DNA of 64,000 nt from Sequoia sempervirens (lineage: Eukaryota; Streptophyta; Pinopsida; Cupressales; Cupressaceae), in contig VDFB02270651.1 of NCBI GenBank assembly GCA_007258455.2, positions 495,893,370 to 495,957,369 on the forward strand, given 5' to 3'. The notes beneath the pieces were generated by a model. It searched no databases, was not told where the DNA came from, and worked only from the letters and a program-made list of their open reading frames with translations. A program made the position numbers and the translations under genes. Of this stretch, positions 32,621 to 45,895 are shown piece after piece. The stretch's first letter is position 1, and every line of letters begins with the position of its first letter.

Positions 32621-33925
32621 GGCAATGGTGTTCAAATCTGCAAGGAGGCCCGATGGTGCTTCTAGAGGACGGTCAACATACAGAGAAGTCCAGAACAGAA
32701 AGGAAGCCAAAGAGAAGAAGAAACTGTGACTCATAGGGACAGTTGTAGTGACTACTGGCAAAGAGGTAGATCAATATTGATGGAGATATTCTGAGCATTC
32801 AAGGCGACTCCAACAGAGTTCGAAGGTGGACACGAGGACATAAGAGTAAATGTTGCAACTGCAAAAAGATCTAAAGGCTTCTCTTGAGGTCAAGCCATCA
32901 CCAACCTGGACAGCAAGGCTCCACATTAAATGCAGCTTTGACTCTTCTCAAAAAGATCTGAGAGCCGACTCTCCTGGAGGCGGATATTTGTAAACCCTAA
33001 AAGCAGGCGACAACATTCTTTTCAGTACATTTTGTATATAAGGCATTCGTGCCTCTTTGTAAGGGTTAGAATTTTTAAGAGACAGTTAGGATTAGAAATA
33101 AACTCTAGGAGTTAGTCAATTAGCAGTAGGAGATAGAGTTGCATCTTGATTCTGAGTAATGAGAGCTTCTTTTGTCTTCTTGTCTAGTAGTAAAGTTTAG
33201 TATTAGCTGTAATGTATTTTCCAAGTTCTCTTAGTGTAGTTGGAAACAATCTGGAATCGCAGATTCTCTGTACACTGGTGATTGTGTCAGCCTTGTAAAT
33301 ATTGCTTATATGTTTCATTAATAGTAGAAGCAATTAGATTTTAATCTACTTCATATTGTGTTCTTGAATGATATTTGTTTTAAATTAATCATTTGATTTG
33401 AGAATCTTTCAAGGATTGAAGTCTTATTTTTATGTTTTGTTGTTTTGTTTAAATGGTAACTTAAAATCTGTTATTTGAATTAGCACTGTGAATGAAAGAG
33501 GTTGTGTGTCAATCACAAGTTTACTTTGTTCTGCAGTTTTAGTTAACAAACTCCTTGAAAGGTAGCAAGTATGGTTAAGTTAGAAGAATTGTCATTCTTT
33601 TTTGTTCCAAAGCTCTGGCCTATCTTTTGTTGTTTCTTTAAAACCCCAGTTAAATTAGGTTTTATTTCATGCTTGATCTTAGAACAATCCAGAAGCTCAA
33701 CACCAGCAGGCCCCTTGAATATTACTATCATATTGACCAATTGAGCAACATCAACACAGTTGAGAACCAACTACAAAGACCTTGGGAGCTAAGGTATCCA
33801 TGTGATCATCTTTCTCTTTCAGGAGAAATAGAGTAGCAATATTTTGTTTGCATGTTGTTGTGCCAAAAGGACCATCAATAGATAGATGTTGAGCATATTT
33901 CTTCAAACAATTCCTCCATTAGTTG
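32621..33925 (+). other. leader downstream of the minisatellite
   Basis: No domain-like translation. Purine-rich to about 32990, then AT-rich. Nothing else is supported. Confidence 0.4.
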
Positions 33926-33929
33926 TGAT

Positions 33930-35867
33930 GCATACGTAAATGTAGTCATAGACTCTACTACCCCTCAAAGGCCTAAAATAATTTGTTCCATTCATGGTGT
34001 TCCATTTCATAGTGATTCTCTATATCTTTACACAAAGGCTCCCTCTTATAGAGTGGTAGCCCATACTTATAATACTAGAAGGAATCAAAAAATTATTACT
34101 CAACCTACTTCTTTACCACCATCTCAACCAAGTCTTCTTTCAACACCTAAACCCACAACTAAAGCACATACTAATTATGATCTTGTGGAGCAATTTTGTG
34201 TCACTCCTGCCAAGATCTCACTGTGGGACTTGCTTCAGTCTACATCAATTTATCAAGGTATGCTTCAAGAAGCTTTGCAAAAGATTCTCTATCCTTCTTC
34301 TGCTAGGATGATGGATGTTAATGCATTGATAGATCATATTAGTTTGAATTCATTGCATAATACATTCTATCTACAGGAACTCCCACCCCCGAAAGTGTAG
34401 ATGCAATCAAATCCTTTGATGATAATAGTTAGCATTAATAATATCGGCATTAGATGTAATCTCATTGACACTGGTTCAATGCTCAACGTTTGTAGCATTC
34501 ATTTGTTGCCTAAAATTAAAATTGATTTAAATTCCCACGTTGCTTCTTCTTTGTACATTCATGGGTTTGATAATACTGGTTGACAAGCCTCAAGCATGAT
34601 AATCTTTCCTTTAAGGTTGGGACCAATTACTATAGCCACCCTGGTGTATGTTATATCAAGAAAATTACCATATAATCTTATCTTGGGAAGACCGTGGATT
34701 CATGCTTTGAGAGCGGTTACCTCTAATTTACATCATTCTATAATTTTTTTACTAATAATGAGGTGATTACAATTAAGGCAGAGCCTAATGTTGTACACTT
34801 ATGTGAGATGGTAGTTGTTGGTAAACCTTTGTTTGCACCTACCCTTACAAATATTGTCCCTTCAGTATCTTCCAATGCATTGATGTGTACTCCAACAATA
34901 CCTGTTATAAAGAATACTCTTGAGATCATAGATGCCCCTGAAGAAGATCCTTCTAAAGCAAGAAATTTTGAGTCTACTCCTTCTCAAGAAAATGCATGTC
35001 TTGGCAATGACTGTGGTTCCTTAGACTTTACATCATCCTTCATCGGGGAATATAAATTTGACCTAATCCACTTAGACATTTCGACAATATCATTCACACT
35101 CGTTGTCAAAGATTATTACTTTGTTTCACGGGATAATGTGAACAAAAATTGTAATGTCCTTAATGTTGATCCTCCTCCTTTGGAGGAGTTGCAATCCCAT
35201 TATGGTCCAACATTTTGCATTGCTTATAAGCATTGGTACAAAGGAAATGGTCTTGGGCATATGGAACAAGGAGTTAAGTCCCCTTTGGAACTGAAACCTC
35301 GCTCTTTTGCAAAGGGTTTAGGTTACAAGCCTTCTCATTTGTCTCCATCCCCTCCTCCATCGTCTATTGTCTTCATGTCTTCTTCTTGTGAGAAATCAAA
35401 ATTTTCTCCATAAGAGAAAGGGTTGCTTCCTACTCCTCATTCTTTATCTGAGCAAGAGCATATTTTGTCGAGCCTTCTCAAAGCCCACTTAATTACTCTT
35501 CCTCCTCCTACACGTAAGAAGTGTCATAAGCATGATAGAGCAAACACATTCCTTTTGTGCATACCATCGAGTGGCAAGTCATTCTACCAGTGAATGCAAG
35601 GCCTTGAAGGATAAAGTACAAAAACTTCATGATTCTAGTGTTGTCACTCTTCCATCTATTGATTCATCTATCTCTTCTTTACATGAGATATCAAGTTCTA
35701 CCTCTATCTTGTCCATTCTAAGTGTCTTCTCATTAGGTTCTTACACCTCCCTTCTATTGTGTTATTTCCTACTATGTGGTATTCATAGCTTTTCCTGCTC
35801 AAATTACCATTCATGGTTGTACACTATTGTGTGCAACCATACTTTCTTTGTGGTAATGACACAATAG
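33930..35867 (+). pseudogene. Tat-type gag/protease remnant with G-patch and zinc-finger-like part
   Basis: The frame is open from about 33930 into a basic linker (YNTRRNQKI). A helical stretch (MMDVNALIDHI...NTFYLQELPPP) leads to an aspartic protease with NLIDTGSMLNVC (catalytic Asp at about 34467) and YNLILGRPWIHAL at about 34670. After a frameshift near 34745, a G-patch-like stretch (GNGLGHMEQGV, then AKGLGYKP) lies at about 35240-35340. Another frame change leads to CAYHRVASHSTSECKALK at about 35556-35610, resembling the Cys/His motif usually found in Tat gag. No RT follows. Several stops and at least two frameshifts make it inactive. Confidence 0.7.
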
Positions 35868-37261
35868 TATCTAGCATGGTTATCCTCTCCTATACGTTGG
35901 GGAGCTAAGGTGACTCGTTCTGGAGGTGTGTTCCCTTCTTGAGGACCCCATCTCATCTCTATGTCTTGATTTCATCATCTCTACCTATCTTTTCCTTGAT
36001 GTTGTGGTTTCTACGTGTTGTCCCTCGCATGTGTCACAACATACCACAAATACATTTCGCCATGTATCTTGTACCATGACATCTCTTGTCTCTCTTTTCT
36101 CTCCTTAGAATCGCATGTGCTCCTTTACATAGCACACATCATTCTAGCGAGGGGGGATATCATATCTGCTTAATTTTCAATGAGGAGTATTCTTTCAAAA
36201 GGATTCCTTGATGACAAAATCACTTGTGGAAAACTTTTTGTCTTTCAAAAGGAGCATTCTTTCAAAAGGGTTCCTTGGTGTCTTGATGTCTTATGAAAAG
36301 AATTCCCCAATGAAGGAAACCCTTTGTGAAATTTTCTTTCGAAAGAATTCTTTGGTATCTTATAATTTGTGTCTTATTTATAATCTTTGACATCTGTGTG
36401 TCTTGGTGTTTGGATGTCTTATATCTTGCCATCTAGCATGGGGGCAACCTGACTAGACCTATCTTTTTTGTGACTATCCTGCAACATAGTTTATAGCAGC
36501 CACATGCATGTATGCTTGCTATATGGACTCTAGCCATGCTATCCATACCTATCGACATTGTCTATATCTAATCAGATTGTGTCTTAATGTGTCTTATGAA
36601 AATTTTCATGATGTCTATTATTTTTTCCTTTTTTTCCCAACGTGTTTGTTTGTATCAAACATGTTTCTAGTGAATTTGCAATCAATTATGCAAGATGGAA
36701 GACACATGTCCTCTTCATGTCTTGACATAGCCTTACAATTGTATATACCAAATCAAAGAATTGTATCTTCATCCTAAGAATATACTTCTTTCCCTCTTTT
36801 TTTCTCTTTGACATTGGTTACTTCCCTATCTTTTGGGATGCATTCTTCTCTTGAAGCAATCAATCCTTACATTCTTCTCTCAGTTTGAGAATTTTTCTAT
36901 GTATTATTTCTTAATTTGGGGACAATGCATAGTATTGAGGCAACCTCTTGCATCAAGATCTCATTCACTTTGCTGACTCAATTCTTGTTAATTTGTTTGT
37001 TATATGCCTTTGTGTATGTATTATCCTTGTATATGTTCTAACCCCATGATTTGTTAACTTTTTCATGTTCCAACCTTATTGTCTTGTGCAAATATTTCTT
37101 GTCTAATATGTTTATTTTGTAGGTCTTCACCTCAAGGGCATGCTTCCTTGGTTTGAAGAGTTATCTGCTTCTTTCTACAGTATCCTTTTGGCACCATAAT
37201 GTTATTTTTTTTTAGTAGATTTCCTTTAACATGCGCATTCATGTAGATGCATAAGCTTGCT
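35868..37261 (+). other. 3' internal region of the Tat-like element
   Basis: T-rich, no domain. A short duplicated word CTTTCAAAAGGA..TTCCTTG(A/G)TG recurs around 36190-36290. It ends in the polypurine tract at about 37262-37281. Confidence 0.4.
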
Positions 37262-37281
37262 AAAGTTGGGGTAAAGAATAG

Positions 37282-38575
37282 TGTCTTAAAATTGCACCCC
37301 TTGCAATTTCACCTACACTTTTGCATCCAATTTAGTGTCCATTCCCTTAGTGTTCGTGTAGCGGAGCATTTTAGCCATTGCATCAGCCTTCTTCCTTTTG
37401 AAGATGCTCAAGACCCCTTTTCAACAACTATCTTTACATGTCAGCTCTGCGCCAAACCTTGTCTTTTTCTTGTTCCCACCATTTTATAGTGTGATTTGTT
37501 TGGACACTAGTGCATCGCACAGACATTTGCGTGTCACACTAGCGTTCTGCAATATTTCAATGTTCAAACAGTTGTTTTCCAAGTGCCTTGCCACATGTCA
37601 CTTACTTTTGTTGATAGTAACAACTTGAGATGCTTTGTAACAGCTCAAGAACCTTCTTTCCCATCCCTTTCTCTCTTTAAAATATATCTTTTCAATTCAT
37701 TTTGTCTTCTTGATCTCTCTTGGTCTCTCCTCTCCTCTCTTGGAAATTTTCTCGTCTTTCTCTCTTGCTCTCTTACTTGTTATATCACTCTAAATTTTTC
37801 AAGTCTTCTACAACTCTCTTGGCTCTCAAAGCCCTCTCTCTCTCTCTAGCTTCCTCAAGTCTTGCAGGTGATATCTATCTCTTGTCTTGCGTCTTTGAGA
37901 ATCTTGGGATTCCTCACATCTCTTGTCTATGTATTGTTTATCTCATCTATTTATCTATTTCATTGTCTATTATTTTCTCTATCTATCTATATGGTTTCCC
38001 ATGGAGGTGGAAACATCGAAACAAGGGTTTGATTGAGGCAAGCCCCTAAATATCCCCAACATTTTCCTTGATCTTATGTGTGCAGATATTGAAGACATTT
38101 ATTTGTTGGAAGCTTCATTGCTTGGTTGGTTGTGAGCACTCTCTTTCCTCTTCTTTCATTTCATCATCTACATTTCATTTAATCTACATTTTACTTAGTT
38201 TACTTTATCTTAGTTTTGTTATACTCTGTTACTTTCTTGTATTCTAAGAGTTCTTAGCAGTCATGGTAGAAGTAGTCATATTGTTGTTCTCTGTGACATT
38301 CACAGTTTTTAGTCTATACGATACGCCAGTGCACCTCTAGGATGCCAGCATGTCATGCTATTGTCTATGTCGCACTGTCATTCTTGGCCAAGAGATCATC
38401 AATCTGTCTAGAAGACCTTTGTGACTTGCTCTTTCTAATTTTGGAACTCTCGCCTTTTTACCCCATCACTTGAGCTCTATTCCTTTTTAGCTTATTAGGT
38501 AGTTTGAGGTAGTTAAGGACCATTTGCTCCTTGAAGACTCTTGCTTGTCTCAAGACTCAAGGGTAGAAAATCTCC
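37282..38575 (+). repeat. 3' LTR of the Tat-like element
   Basis: Full-length diverged match to 28931-30239. The short CT run confirms that the long (TC)n is a later expansion in the other copy, or contracted here. Confidence 0.8.
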
Positions 38576-41500
38576 TCTACACATTTATTTCTTTATGAAT
38601 ATGTAGGTTTTTTCTCCCACAAAAATATGATCTAATTATGAAATTGTTTAGCATTCCCTTGTTTGACAATTGTATGAACAATTAACAATATCAAAGTTTT
38701 ATGACTACTTTTTGTATTGTTTGAATATTATCTTTCTACCACTAGCCAAATGAGTATCATGTGACTAGTTACAAATTTTATATAAGTTTGACAAATACAT
38801 TCTACAACTTAATCAAATGAGAGTGTTTCCTTGATGAATCTGTGTTAAACTTAGTAAATAAGTAGTTTGTTTCTATTTGTTATTGTTGTTTACCATTTGA
38901 TACTCAAGACATTTTTAGTTTTAGTTTTAAAATTCCAAGTTCTTTTTTTGGGGGGTGACTTTTTCTTCCTATGTGTTGTTTAAAGTATTATTTTGGTTTT
39001 TTATTCTAATTTGGTAAGGGACACTTTATCCTTAGAGCCACAATTAAATGGTTTAACACTATCAAGAGAAATAATTTACAAATTAGTAGATAAAATTAGT
39101 TTATTTCTATTTGTCTTGTTGTTTAATCATTTAATACCTGTTAGAATTACAAAAAAAACACAAGCCATGGGATCAAATAATGAAAAAAGACACCTTCCAC
39201 ACAAGAGATCTACAAACAATAATATGTGATATTCCTTTTATCAAACCATATCCTTTTTCCACACTAACATGTACCAAGTTGTGTAATACGAGATCTCCTT
39301 CACCATTCCCAAACTGAAAGGATATCAACATCTAAGATTCAAATCAAATAAAAACATGTCATCAATAGATCTAAAATTCTCAAACCGAAGGTAGATCAAA
39401 TCGACAAATCATTCCCACAATAAAGGGAATATTCCCAAAGTCACAAATCATTTTGTGTACCTCTCTAAATAATTCCTTAGAATTAAAACCATAGCTCAAG
39501 ACCAAAACAAGGAGAACAACAAAAATCAATAAACCATGCATCTTCTTCTTAACAAGTCTTCAAAACTTCTACATTCAAGACTAAGTCATATGCGAAGAAA
39601 AGATACAAAATAAAGAATGCATCTAATATTCAGGTGGGCAATACCTCCTAGATCATTCACCTGTCGAGTAAACCAAGAGTGGGATATAAGATTTTCATGT
39701 GCATACAACACCAAGAAATGACAATCTTCTCTTCAGGTCCATAATGGATTCACATTCATAACCAGGTGTAGGCTCCTTGGCCTTTCTATTGAAATCCTCA
39801 TAAAAGAGTAACCATCTCAACATATGATCCCATAAATAAGAGATCTCTTAACCTCACCCAAATCTCTCTGGTCTCCATGAGCATCCATAAATCAACCCAT
39901 GCTAACTTCAAATGCAACCTTACAAAATCATGAAACTCCAAGTAAATGGCTAATACTCGAAACCAAAGAGAACCAAACGAGACCAGTGCCAAAGTTCCAA
40001 CTACAGAATCAAAAACTTATCATGAAATCATGATCTAGCATCCCCTCCTAGGAGATCACATAAAAATAATCATCCATCATCAAATGATGAATCAATATCA
40101 TTACTAGAGCTCCCATTGAATTGTGTAACCAAGATCTCTAGGCATTGTGATAACCATCTCCTTACTAAAGATCCTCCATGGCCCCAACACAATCAAAGAA
40201 CTCAACACCATGAGTTCCCAAAAGGTAAAGTACAACCACAATATCCAAACCAAGAAGATACAAATGCTACACATGTATCCTTTGCCAATAGAACCAAAGA
40301 TGTCATAACTCTCACTATAATTTGAAGACAAAATCCAAGAGCTCCTTATGACACCAACAACCATTACAAAAGACCATCCATTTTATAATTAAAGATTATC
40401 TATGGATCACTATAGACTATTACAACAATTAAAACCAAAATCTCGAGACAAAGAATATAGAACACATTATGTAACTGTGTAAATTTCACATTGAAAGTAA
40501 TACCAAGTTATACATGGCATCATGACCAATTTAATTACCAACACTCTACTAAAAGTTAACAAAGCTTCTCATGCACCATAAACAATTGATATAGACTCAA
40601 ATAAACAACTATATCAAGTACTCCCAATAACCATCTCTCTACAATAAACATACCAATGTAATAATAGTGACCAAGAATATGTCCTACCAAACATAATCTA
40701 CATTAGTTAATTTACAAGATCTACACATATACACCATCTCAAAGGAAAAATACACAATCAATACTCCAATCTCAAATAATTGAAGAATAGATTCAACCCC
40801 ATATTAGTATCATGCAAAACAAAGATAATCAAGTATAGCATGTGGATTTCTAAGACTCAAACATTAGAATCAACACTATATCTTATTTTCCAAACAAACC
40901 CACATAGGAGTAAGCATAGATCAATAAGAATAGTCCAAGCATCCATGAAAACCTATATCTATCTTCATCCAAAACACCTTGAATACAATTTCATCATAGA
41001 TTTACATACCGCATATTTTAGTTAACAAGTAAAACATACAAAACCATCTTTGTAAATATGACATCCATATAACCACCTAGACATTCACACCAAACATGTC
41101 ATCCAAATAATAGAATAAACACATACCTACAAACCCACAACTGAAAACAAGATTAAACTACAACGCAATAGGAAAAACCCAGTTGTCTAAGGGCTTATAA
41201 CATATAAAACATATAAGCTTCACAACTCACAAAGAGGTTAGTGGCTTATCTTCTAATGCTTTCATGTAACCAAGGGCTAAAACCATGAATCCAACATAAG
41301 CACTCCATTTTGTAGTCCAAATCGAGGGTGTTTCTCGATGTGACCAAGGTGTCTACCCATTCAACATGAACACCTTCTCACTGCACATGATCACAAGGTA
41401 AAGAAAAAAAAGACCATATAAGAGGATACACACATATTGTCAAATAAGAGCTCCAAGTTACCAAAACATAACCAAATCCATAAAGATCCATAATCGTGAG

Positions 41501-41700
41501 CTTTCAATGCCCAACATAGATCACATTAACAATATCCATGGATTCCAATCTCACAAATCTGCAAAACAAATTTAACTCAAGAACATTCATTTCTACCCCA
41601 AAAGACTTCAAATAACCTCCAATTCCTTCTAACAAATCCCCACAAGCTTTTCAAGCTAAGAAATAAAAAAGATGGAATACCTAGAACTAAGTTCACCTTA
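38576..41700 (-). other. AT-rich interior of a minus-strand LTR element fragment
   Basis: No recognisable domain. From about 39240 the plus strand is C/A-rich and T/C-poor in G, and words such as AGATCTC and ACCAAGATC recur. Two short minus-strand open stretches (39798-39992, 40104-40364) are not assignable. It lies on the internal side of the primer site at 41702-41713, so it is probably the leader of the element whose LTR follows. Confidence 0.4.
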
Positions 41701-41701
41701 A

Positions 41702-41713
41702 GCTCTAATACCA
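41702..41713 (-). promoter_or_regulatory. primer binding site, variant initiator tRNA-Met type
   Basis: The minus strand reads TGGTATTAGAGC, one base from the usual TGGTATCAGAGC, two bases after the LTR end (CA at 41716-41717 on the minus strand). Confidence 0.65.
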
Positions 41714-41715
41714 AA

Positions 41716-42710
41716 TGATGAGAAATAAATAGGTTCAACTGATTGTTGGGAAATTCAATCTCTATCCAAATATGAATTCAATGGATGAGATACAAGGCTT
41801 GGACTACAACGACATGAAAATTTGAAACTTATATGTGAATTTGAAAATTAAGTTGCCTTAATGTGGAAAAATCATGATTAGATCAATCTTCTTTGTGATG
41901 CAAAAAAACAATCAACATATCATGCTTGTAAACACTACCTTATGTGAACTTATAAAAAAAATATATAAATAATAACATCACAAAAAATAGCAACAATGAG
42001 GCACAAATCAGCAACACAAGATCATCACATAACACAAGATTTACGTGGAGAAAACCTTACAGAAAAAACCTCCACCAAAAAGAGAGGCCAAATATGTATT
42101 ATCATCAAATTAATGAGATTACAATACATTCACTTTCATTCTCCTCTTTGCTTCCACCATGACAACACTTGTGTACCTGTGAACAACATCATTATACCTC
42201 AACTTGTCTTTGTTCCTACAAAGTAACACTACATTCAACTATTCCTCCTACTTTCTACATCCAAGAGGCTGATTTTATAGATGTGTGAAAGCATCTAATG
42301 CACCAAACATGATGCACAAAGATGAACCTTCATTCCAAATGTCCCCAACCTTTGGATTACCTCCTCAAAATGTGAAAGGGCATTGATTTTGGCTCCAATA
42401 CTTTCCCTCCAACTTGGGTGCCCAAATATGAGAGATAAACATTACATTAATTAAATACAATAAATGATGGAAAATCAAATGACACTTGTTGCCTCTTTCC
42501 AAGCACCCACTTGGAGAATACCAACAATCACTCATTTATCATTTCCTTTATCTTTTATTATCCCATTCTAGGCGTCCACATGTGGGGAAAATAACATTAA
42601 ATATTTATGTTCACAAGTCACCTTTACCACTGCTAGTGGATCCATCACCCCTTATGAGTATATTACAAACAATAGTGAGAATTAATATTACAAAATATTT
42701 TCCCAATACA
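41716..42710 (-). repeat. LTR of a minus-strand retrotransposon
   Basis: On the minus strand it runs from TGTATTGGGAAAA (42710) to TTCTCATCA (41716), about 995 bp, with TG...CA ends and a primer site at the inner side. It includes AGATTTACGTGGAGAAAACC near 42036, typical of copia-type LTRs. No partner LTR was found to the left, so the element is truncated or the match is too diverged. The right end is inferred from the terminal TG. Confidence 0.5.
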
Positions 42711-42855
42711 CCCTAAGTGCCTAGAGACACTTTTCAAGGATGTTGGAACCATGACATATGGCATAGGACTTACAAGGTGGATGACACCTTAATCCTAACA
42801 TGAACGCCTTAATATGCTCAATCATCTTTGAGCTTACCATAATCATCTTTGACAA

Positions 42856-43086
42856 AGCTATAACAAGAAAATTAAGCCTAGCAAGTTTGAAATTGGTGAT
42901 CTAGTCCTCGAGGAAAATCAACGCAACCTGCAAGACTATGAAAAGAAAGGAAAGTTTGAACCCAACTAGTTAGGTCCTTACATTGTCACTACAAAGTATG
43001 AATTAGGTTCATATCAATTGGCTACCATGGAAGGAGAATCATTGGAGGAGCCCATGAATATCATACATCTAAAAAAAATCAATTGA
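42856..43086 (+). pseudogene. Tat-type integrase C-terminal end
   Basis: One frame reads YNKKIKPSKFEIGDLVL, then GKFEPN, a stop, LGPYIV, and later LATMEGE and MNIIHLKKIN before a TGA at 43084. This is the GPY/F-type integrase tail of Tat/Ogre elements, whose consensus has PNWEGPY; the stop sits on the Trp (TGG to TAG). Upstream integrase sequence is missing, cut off by the LTR at 41716-42710. Its position fixes the plus-strand orientation of the element that ends in the LTR at 48682. Confidence 0.8.
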
Positions 43087-43436
43087 GAAAAATCCAAAAA
43101 GCAAAAAAAATAAAAAAAGCAAAAAAAAAATCAATAAATTCAAAAAATTAAAAAATAAAAATTAGAAGAAAATAAAAAATAAAAATAGTAAAGAGAAATA
43201 ATTCGTTTAATGGTGAAAACCGTTTTTGTGACACCTTAGGCAAGTACACCACAATGAAAACCTTGCAAATGGGTGCTATGTGTACAGTCATATCCACCAT
43301 CTACTAAATCTCTCAATCACCCATACATTTGTCATTCACAATAAATCAACTCACACCACCCACTAACTATGACTTGGAATACATGTCACCTATCCTGATT
43401 TCATAATGCGAGAGCTTTTTATACCATGAATATGAA

Positions 43437-43990
43437 CCCCACCCACCTCTTTCCTTTAATAGGGAAGCTTTTCCTACCATCATCTTGAACCTCCATATAC
43501 CCATATGCTTCTTCTAACCATAAAACTTTTTCTGCCATGAACTTGCCTCATCACATGATCCCTCATTATCACTTGGTCTTGTACACATCAATGTCCCCAT
43601 CTGCATCATAAGGCTAAAACTCACGTGCATAAACCATCGTACTCCTCCACCACCCATACATGTGCCCACTCTTCCTTTTTAATGGGAGAGCTTTTTCTAC
43701 CATGTCCTCACCCATCATATATGATCCCTCATTGTCACTCAGTCCTCATCCACCGCTGTCACCCTCCACTATTTCTTTATGATCGATTAGACAACTTACA
43801 CAACTCTCGACCACACATACATGTGAACCATCACCTACATCCACCCACTCTTCCTTTTTAACGAGAGATCTTTTCCTACCATATCCTCACCCATCATACA
43901 TGATCCCTCATTGTCACTCAACCCCCCATGCATCCCCCATTATTTCTTCATGACAAATTAGATAATTTACATGCCCTTCCCCACCCATAC
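43437..43990. repeat. about three tandem units of roughly 180 bp
   Basis: Recurring block: CCACTCTTCCTTTTTAA.., then TTTTCTACCAT, then CACCCATCATA, GATCCCTCATTGTCACTCA, and ATTATTTCTT. Starts near 43440, 43664 and 43841. The first unit is the most diverged. Confidence 0.7.
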
Positions 43991-44929
43991 AAATTCACCA
44001 TCTTTGACACACAACTAATGAGATAGCCTCCATGAATCATACCCCTCATTTTTACCATCAAATTCTCACGTGCATGACTAAGCCATGCATAAATCTTACT
44101 TCTCCCAATAGATGCAAGAAGAAATACCTAAATGTGTACCTGGGATTGGTGGTCACCATGCCTATTTGTTCTTAATAAAAACATCACACTTCCATCATCC
44201 CATCTTTTGTTATAAAAAAATTCCACTCCACCACCACTTCACCCAAACATACATGGAAAAACAAAGCAAAACAAATGAAAACATACCTACATATGAACAC
44301 AGTCACAAAATCATTATTGGATCAATAATTGACAGGCACAACCATTTTAATTTCCATTCACACTAATCCTCACCTATGCCCAAAACGATGAATCCTTTCT
44401 AGGTCTTACATCATCATTATCCATCCATCTTACTCTTAGTAAGAGATATGTTCACCTCAAAATTTATTTTTTTATTTGCAATTTTTTTTTTCAAACCCAT
44501 GGAGTCACCTAATCTAGGCCACCTAAATCTACTCATATCTTGGTGTGTTTTGGACAAAGTATGAAATGAGGCATGGTCATTTTTTGTATGGTGTGTTTGT
44601 AATTTTCTAGACCCACCAATGCTAATTACTACCTTAGGTAGAGATGGATGAAACTTATGAACTCATGTATACGATATCATCCCCCTATGGTCCACTAAAA
44701 TTGTAAGAGGGCATTGCATGCTAAAGGATAATCTTTTGGTTATTTGCTTGTGAGTCCAAAGTCCATGCAAAGGACACAACAACACCATTGGGGAATAATG
44801 TCCTTTGCTATATCAAACTTTTGAATTGCTCACTACATTTTCAACATAATTAAACCTTCCCCCATCATAACCTATGCTTTCACCCCCCATCTAGACCTGA
44901 CTATATTTTATATCATGAGCAAAAAAAAG

Positions 44930-45830
44930 AATACTATCCATTTATCCATTCCCCATCTTGCATTACTCATTATTCATTATTACATCTTGTTAATTATTCA
45001 TTACATCCATTATTACATGTTCATCATTACTCATTAACCATCTTTGCATTTTAATCATCATTCATTATCTACCACCCTTGTCATTTTATTATTCATCATT
45101 ACATTTTTACACAAGTTCATTAAATCACCATCCATTATTCATCTTGCATTTTAACCATACATTTTGCATTATTCATTATCCATTTTTTTACATTGCCATA
45201 AATCATTTTTCAACATCCATCCTAATTATATCCATTACATACATTTTTTCATAATCATTAATCATTATACATTATTCACCATTTTGCATAATTGTTCCCA
45301 ATCACAACATTCTTACCCATTATACATAATCCAATCATAATCATGTTTATAAACCATTATCCATTACACATAATCACAATCATTTATATCATTCATCATT
45401 CATACATCGTTATCATAATCCGCCACTATTGCATAATCATCATCTATTACACACCATAGTCCATGCATAAAATCATAAACATTTACATTAACCATTATTT
45501 CCACATCATCCATTTTATACATAAATCATTATTATCCATTTTTACATTATTCATTTCAAATCATTGTTATACATTTTCATCATAAGCATAATCATCACTA
45601 TCCATAATCATAATCATATCCATAAATCATTATTCATTATACATAACCATTAGTTACCATAAATAATTTAAAATCCATAATCATTAATCATCATTACCAT
45701 AATCATATAATTATCATAGAATCATTACCAAAATATGTTTTACATAAGCATCACATGTTTTTGCATATCCATAATCATTAATAGTCATTCTACATAACAG
45801 CCAAACCATCCATCTAACCATACATGCATG
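44930..45830. repeat. degenerate ATCATTATTCATTA satellite-like array
   Basis: Almost the whole 900 bp consists of variants of CATTATTCATTA, ATCATTATCCATTA and CATAATCATTA. The strand is strongly C/A/T with almost no G. Likely replication-slippage product. Confidence 0.85.
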
Positions 45831-45895
45831 ATCTCATATGTGTGTGTGTGTGTGATGATACAAAAATATACAAATCCTATCCTGCTACAACTTGG

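Larger units (their letters stand above)
28931..38575 (+). mobile_element. Tat/Ogre-like non-autonomous LTR retrotransposon
   Basis: Two direct repeats of about 1.3 kb (28931-30239 and 37282-38575) bound a 7-kb interior. A purine-rich AAAGTTGGGGTAAAGAATAG lies directly before the second copy as a polypurine tract. The interior has a palindrome array, a minisatellite, and decayed gag/protease sequence typical of the Tat branch of Ty3-gypsy, but no RT, RNase H or integrase that I can find. LTR ends are approximate and no target duplication was found. The primer site is not of the initiator-Met type and was not identified. The insertion lies about 1.2 kb upstream of the TOP6B start codon. Confidence 0.75.
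43087..45895. other. repeat-rich spacer between integrase and antisense frame
   Basis: First an A-rich run (43090-43200), then an array of about 180-bp units (43437-43990), then mixed C/A-rich DNA, then a long degenerate ATCATTATTCATTA array (about 44930-45830) and a short (TG)n at 45839-45854. No coding domain on either strand. Confidence 0.6.

Noticed and set aside
28926..38580. A 5-bp target duplication for the Tat-like element
   Set aside because: TGTAG precedes the 5' LTR but does not follow the 3' LTR at the expected place, so LTR ends remain approximate.
39798..40364. Minus-strand frames as copia gag or LINE ORF1
   Set aside because: Only a vague resemblance in a few aromatic positions; no motif that would carry the claim.
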